This document shows positions 58,801 through 64,000 of a stretch of 64,000 bases of DNA, piece by piece. The notes under the pieces are model-generated. The model did not search any database. It was given only the letters and a program-made list of their open reading frames with translations, and was not told the DNA's origin. Position 1 is the stretch's first letter, and each line of letters opens with the position of its first letter. This stretch comes from Papaver somniferum. Taxonomy: Eukaryota; Streptophyta; Magnoliopsida; Ranunculales; Papaveraceae. The DNA lies in contig NC_039368.1 of NCBI RefSeq assembly GCF_003573695.1, forward strand, positions 10,315,860-10,379,859, given 5' to 3'. The translations under genes and the position numbers were made by a program.

Positions 58801-59764
58801 TATGTCGGAGAACCAATGTCCCATTTGGAATCTATTGCTTCCTCTGCGGTACTTAGTTTTTGATTCTACTGTCCATTTCTTAAAATTGTTTTTACTTACT
58901 TTTAGTTTGAGAAACACGCATTGAGGGTCAACATTAAGCTTATAATCGCCATTCATTTTCCAGGTACGTGCGGCAATCAAGACAAAGGCCTCTGTTATTA
59001 TTGTTTTTACTTCGACTGGAAAGGCTGCAAGGTATTTGCTGGTTTTTCCTACAATCTGTGATGAAATGATTTTGGTCTCCAGAAATTTTTGTTAATTCTA
59101 CCATACTGTTACAGGTTGATTGCTAAGTATAGGCCAACAATGCCTGTTATATCAGTCGTCGTTCCACGCCTCATAACTAATCAACTCAAGTGGACTTTCA
59201 CCGGCGCTTTTGAGGTATGTTCCCCATGCTACGAGTATACCCAATCACATAACTTGACATGCAAAACATAAACAGTGCAGACTTGTGCAATAAGTGGCAC
59301 AGAAAGATGCTGTTTTCTTCTTTGGCATTTCCATTATCTTTCAGGGGCACTACGTTATCTCTATGCTAAATTATACCTCCAATTAAAATTTTCACTGATG
59401 TCATGTCTACATTTTGAGCAGGCGAGGCAATCACTGATCGTGAGAAATCTTTTCCCCATGCTTGCTGATCCTCGACATCCAGTAAGTATCTCTTATTCTG
59501 TAAAATTTTACTTGTCGCTTTATTTCAGTTACGCGTACTTAGCATTAACTTCACACACTTGTGTCTTTCATCATGACTAGAATGTTTTTCCTCACCTGCT
59601 AATTTCTGCAGGCTGACTCCACAAGCGGCTCCAACGAAACAGTTCTGAAAGTTGCAGTGGAACACGGGAAAGCAGCTGGTGTGATAAAATCTCATGACCG
59701 GGTTGTCGTCTGTCAGAAAGTTGGCGATTCTTCTGTGGTGAAGATCATTGAACTCGAAGAATAA
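55897..59764 (+). CDS. Cytosolic pyruvate kinase, 16 exons, 526 aa
   Basis: It transfers phosphate from phosphoenolpyruvate to ADP in the last step of glycolysis. Sixteen exons with consistent phases give 1581 coding bases: 55897-55965, 56079-56172, 56329-56426, 56588-56743, 56988-57065, 57151-57282, 57536-57616, 57772-57843, 57973-58062, 58240-58384, 58516-58604, 58753-58848, 58964-59031, 59115-59214, 59422-59481, 59612-59764. The start [17 protein letters not shown] has no transit peptide. It closely follows the Arabidopsis At3g52990/At2g36580 type in length and sequence. Usual catalytic motifs are altered: [44 protein letters not shown]. The C-domain ([20 protein letters not shown]) is complete. 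No disabling change was found. Confidence 0.95.
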
Positions 59765-61220
59765 AACCACTTGAGTTCTATCTTCCCACTTCTTGAGAGA
59801 ATGTAGTGGAATTCGAAAGCAGAACTGTAAGTAGCATAAATCCAGCAGTTCCCAAAGAATTAGTACTCCTTTTGGAAAGTGAAGAAACATTGATTTTGGC
59901 ATATAAATTCTTCAGTGAGTTTTACAACACTGATCTCAGCTATTTAGCTGTGTTAAAATCTTTACACACTAGACGCAATGTAATTGAACTCAACTTTGTG
60001 GTTAATCCATTTTATCATGTTTGGTCAGATGAATTTGTGAAGAAACTGTTCTTTCTTTACTTAATATCTAAAGTTTTACCGATACGCATGATATAGACAG
60101 ATTGGTCGTGGCTGGCATGACGCACGCGCATGCCTTTGTTTGGCGGCACTTGTAAATATTAACAACTCAAAAATCGAAGAGACTTCTTATTCTTACTTGT
60201 AATTGTAATTGTAACACGCTCATTCCTTTTCTTTTCTTTTTTTGATCGGTCAAATAGAAATTACATTGAAAAAAGGCACTTAAGGGGTACCTTAACCCAA
60301 TGTAATTGTAACACGCTCATTCCTCTGCGCACTCCAATAGTTCATTTTCACTTGAACTGCCATTACAACCTAAGACCAATGGTATTTGATCTTTGAAACA
60401 ACACTGAAAAGCACCAATTAAAATAGCGACTAATGATTAATAAAAAGTTTGCCGTTTGTCAATGGAGATTACTCATTGATTAAGAAGCATAAAATCTTAC
60501 CCGGAGTAAAACCCTAGGATTTCCCCAATAGTTTCTACCTCAATCTCCAATAATGATTCCAAAATCAATAACGAATAGCTATATCTCCGTTCCATTCTCA
60601 GTAGTACCTCACCAAATGGTTTTTACCGTGTAACCAATATTATCATGATTGTTATTGGAAACCCTTTGAGATTTAAGTTTTCTTGCCGTAAGACAACTTG
60701 CTAGAATAAGGATTTTGGTGGCTTTATCGGGTTTCATAAAAAAGAAAGTAATTCCAGCAGAACATGTATAGGTATAACCGCTGGCTCTCTATACAAGTCC
60801 TCGAGGGGCAACCCTACCAGCAGAACATGTGCAGCCAAGTGCCAACATGGCGCGTGAGCAGTGGGATAATAAGTTGAAGCTGCCATCTGCCAGTTAAACC
60901 TTGTGACATAAAAATGATTTTAGCACAACGCTTTTCACTGAGAAATATACTATACTCTTAACCAAAATACTCTGAAACTATAACTTTTGTACCAAAACTA
61001 AAAAGAAGTCATGAATAAGAGGGAAGCAAAATCAAGCATATCATATATTAGGTCCAAAAGTGAGACAATGAGAAAACCCCATTGCCCCAGCCGAAAAATA
61101 CAAGTCTTGAAAGAGAAAACCATACTTCTGACAACACCAAAAAACCAAAAAAAAAACAACACTCGACATGACTTTATTATCATAAAGTTTCATGGTTGAA
61201 CGATGTATGTTTTATTAAAC
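59765..61220. other. 3' flank of pyruvate kinase and intergenic DNA
   Basis: Apart from the small insertion at 60228-60300 I see no gene or element. The first 150 bases are probably the 3' untranslated region. Confidence 0.45.
60204..60324. mobile_element. 73-bp retroposon-like insert with 24-bp target duplication
   Basis: TGTAATTGTAACACGCTCAT and its next four bases occur at 60204-60227 and again at 60301-60324. The 73 bases between begin with a T-rich run and contain TTTGATCGGTCAAAT, a look expected of an antisense, 5'-truncated LINE or SINE. Confidence 0.7.
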
Positions 61221-61500
61221 TCATAAAAACCTCAAGTCAATCATGTAGCAGTCTACTTCAAAGAAAGAGAGTTCTTTTATGCTTCTCTTGGCCATTTCCT
61301 TCAAAGAAAGAGAGTTCTCTACGCGATTGGAAATATAATAACCTAAGTAATGTATATCACCTTCACTAGGATGTTCTACTTCCGTCAGTTCTTCAGAGTG
61401 CAAATTGTATAAACGGATAGTACAACTATCTCGTCTCCTATACAAGAAGATCTGGTCAGAAGAACAAATAATACGAGTACTGCTATTACCTTTCGGTTAT
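61221..61500 (-). pseudogene. Second F-box-associated-domain-like fragment
   Basis: On the minus strand, SSDQIFLYRRRDSCTIRLYN then SEELTEVEHPSEGD resembles the C-terminal end of plant F-box-associated domains. It may be the true end of the F-box gene upstream, after further frame changes, or a separate copy. Confidence 0.45.
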
Positions 61501-61597
61501 TTTAAGAAAAGAGCGCCTTATCTATAATCTCGATGCACAACTCGAGGATTTTCAAATGCATCTTCTTCTTCTTCTCCTATTTGTTTTTTGATAACCA

Positions 61598-62763
61598 TCA
61601 TCTTTCAAATGCATCGAAACAATGCTGTTTGCATGAGGAATTACGTTTATTATACTGTAGCCCATAGCACAACCATCGACAAGTTTGTTCAAAGTCAGTT
61701 AGAGGGTCATACAAATAGAGAGTATTGTATTTATAACGCAATAGTAATTCATTGTTCCTTATAACTGCTAAGGGCTGAAAGTTTCCCAGTTCTTTCTGGT
61801 ACGGCTCTTCCCATTCTATAGTGAACTCTTTGATCCAATGCCACAAATTATCGTCGTTGTAGTTTACTTTCATATCACATCCATTAGTGGTGTTCGTAGC
61901 TTTTCTCTTATATGCCCAAATCTCCGCGCAATAATGTTTATCCATGCAATAATATTTATCACAAAATGTATACTCGAAATACAGATTATTCCCTCTCACC
62001 AAATTGGGAATATGGTTGCGTATAACATTTTTAAAACGTGACAATTGGATAAACTGGAACTTCTATCTTCCAAATCAAACGCTACAATTGTACTATCTTC
62101 ATGTTTCTGGTTATAATCCCAGTGCAGCCAATGAAGAGCTCCATTTGCATAGATACCTGCTGATCGGAATGAGAAAAAATAAATCGATTCTAGGTTTCTC
62201 CATTCATCACTACCGAGAGTATGAACTTGAACATGGTACTCATTCTTTGCATCTCGGCCTCGGGAGTACATTCTAACAATCTTGTACTCGTTAGTTTACT
62301 GACAATAACCAAACCCGCTTGCACTAAGAACTGCACACGGATCAAAGTTAGGAGCATAAACAACTTTTCCGTGATGGGATTGCATATTATGAAAGATTTT
62401 CTGGTATGCGAAGATGGTCTTTGGAAACAAACTAAACCATTGCATGACCCAGGCATGGTATCTAGAATTGGGTTCTGCAGAATAGATTTGAGAGGGCCAA
62501 TCTTATCAAATGCATGGTAATCGTAGTTGCAATTCATCTTCCCACGATTATGATCATATTGATCGCCATAATAAAGTATGTATTTTTTTCTTTTCATCCC
62601 CATCAAGGAACGAGTTAGCAGCAGCGAAAAGCAAACCTACATTATCGGTCTTACTACGGAGGAGAATTCTCCATGTTTTACATACATGTTTGGCTTGTAA
62701 AGCTGTCTCAATTGATAATCGACAAAGTATGTTATCTTCGATATCTGTGTGAAGCTTCTCCAT
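61598..62763 (-). pseudogene. F-box protein with F-box-associated domain, frameshifted
   Basis: F-box proteins recruit substrates to SCF ubiquitin ligases. The start at 62763 gives an F-box (DIEDNILCRLSIETALQAKH, CKTWRILLRS). The frame changes in an A-rich stretch near 62580. It continues PGSCNGLVCF and FIICNPITEKLF, changes again near 62270 (HTLGSDEWRNLESIYF, GALHWLHWDY) and again near 62040 (EFTIEWEEPYQKELGNFQPL, LYDPLTDFE). At least three frame changes make it a pseudogene unless the assembly is wrong. The overall order is that of a normal intronless plant F-box gene of about 390 aa. Confidence 0.85.
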
Positions 62764-62769
62764 AATGGT

Positions 62770-64000
62770 TGGTGGTGTTGTCGCTCGATTACCTTACGCA
62801 TTATACCTAAAAGTATAAATAAGTTTTAGGGTTTGGGTTTTTGTGTTTTCGATTGAGTAAAGGGTAATGTGGTCAAAGAATCCAATAAACCGCAGCTGAA
62901 ATGAGCGGCCATATATCATATGACCTGACAGCCATATGATATATATCGTTTTCGGAGCCCTGATGCCCATGATCACTTATATATTTTGTGTTCTGCCGAT
63001 GTGTCATCTAAGCAAATGCCCAAAAATCAAGATCACTTATATCTTATCTTTTGTGCAGCTGTGCTTTAATAATCTATATCTCTCAAAATCTCTAAATACA
63101 AAAATAAGTTTTACAATCTGTCAATCTCGGCCATAAATACGACCAGAAAAATGGAAGAGTCTTGAAAAAAGGTGATGATAGACATTGAGTGGGGCTGAGA
63201 AAATAAGTATTGATTGCGTAGGTGCCGGGCAATATAGCAATTGGAATGAAACCACAAAGACGTAAGACGAAAAAAAGTGAAAAAAAAAAAGAGAAAGGAA
63301 AAGATGTTGATGTATCATTCATTGTTTAAAAAAAATGTTGCTTTTAGTCCAAATCTCATGTCCAATCTTTGCCGGCTTCACTGTGCAACACAGTGCAGTA
63401 CGAACTCTATTCAATTACTCACACACCACCAAACCAAATGCAAAGTGTATCTGCCCTAGGTTTAAAAGACTCTTATAAGCAGAAATTAACTTAGGATCAA
63501 TTAAGTATCTCATATACTCTGGACTACATATCTTTTGTGGTTAGATTATGAACCCAAAGGTTACTTGTTTGTATCGTTGTTTGTCTTACATTTGCTTCAC
63601 GCATTGCAAATTAAGGTTCTCAAAAGATAATACATTAATTCTTTATGCCTTACACACAAGTCATCTAAACCCTCTCCACATAAAAGGACATCTTCTTTTT
63701 TTAATATCACACCATGGAGAATTGGAGATGGTGAGGTTCCGATGGAAAACAGACGCTAAAAGGAAATCAAAATAATGGAAAACAAAACAAAACATGTACG
63801 CTGAACAGAAACCAAAAAATGTCACCATGAATCTACCTAGCAAACAAGTAAGGGGTAATAATAACGAAATCTCAAACTCAACTTACAAAAAACCCATAGT
63901 CCCAAGACAAAACACACAAGTTCTCGATTAATAAAAATAACAAATAACGATATCATCTGGCGTGAATCAAACATTAAATGTAGAACTCATAACTGAATAT
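62770..64000. other. Intergenic DNA at the right end of the window
   Basis: The first 250 bases are probably the old promoter of the F-box gene. GATCACTTATAT followed by TTTTGTG occurs twice (62970 and 63032), about 62 bases apart. No other gene or element recognised. Confidence 0.4.

Overview
This window is nuclear DNA of a flowering plant, most likely a eudicot. It is AT-rich, its genes have many short exons with GT/AG introns, and most of it is transposable elements. The family types seen are plant ones: an endogenous caulimovirid, Ty1/copia and Ty3/gypsy LTR elements, L1 LINEs, a tRNA-like SINE, CACTA, hAT and Tourist elements. The species cannot be fixed from the sequence alone.

Only a few loci look like working host genes: a histone H2B (16976-17398, +), a small protein with a signal peptide (21482-21847, -), a plastid-type GNAT acetyltransferase (25077-26929, +, 8 exons) and a cytosolic pyruvate kinase (55897-59764, +, 16 exons, 526 aa). 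A broken second copy of the GNAT gene lies at 27937-29155. A frameshifted F-box gene lies at 61221-62763 (-). A short minus-strand exon of unknown function was split by a CACTA insertion at 48597/39075.

Layout: 1-5003 is a decayed endogenous pararetrovirus with terminal redundancy. 5209-10180 is a complete non-autonomous CACTA element. About 11640-16529 is a degenerate Ty1/copia element. 16.5-17.5 kb holds H2B. 17.7-18.65 kb is a LINE 3' end. 21.5-30.6 kb is a segmentally duplicated block with the small-protein gene, the GNAT gene and its pseudogene, cut by an antisense LINE. 31032-36388 is a structurally complete Ty3/gypsy element with 295-bp LTRs and a CTTCG target duplication. 37.3-38.7 kb contains MITE-like elements and a copia gag scrap.

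The most striking object is 39076-48596, a 9.5-kb CACTA element (3-bp target duplication TAT). It carries, in one orientation, exon fragments of three unrelated host genes: the proteasome deubiquitinase RPN11, the elongation factor SPT6 and an ARF2-like auxin response factor. A 2.76-kb hAT element (8-bp target duplication GTTGCAAC) has inserted in its right subterminal repeats and itself carries a bHLH gene fragment. This is a nested, multi-gene transduplication.

48.6-55.8 kb is gene-poor, with a SINE, a LINE RT scrap and a long foldback inverted repeat. The right end holds pyruvate kinase, the F-box pseudogene and unassigned intergenic DNA. All boundaries and family calls come from reading the sequence; no database search was run.
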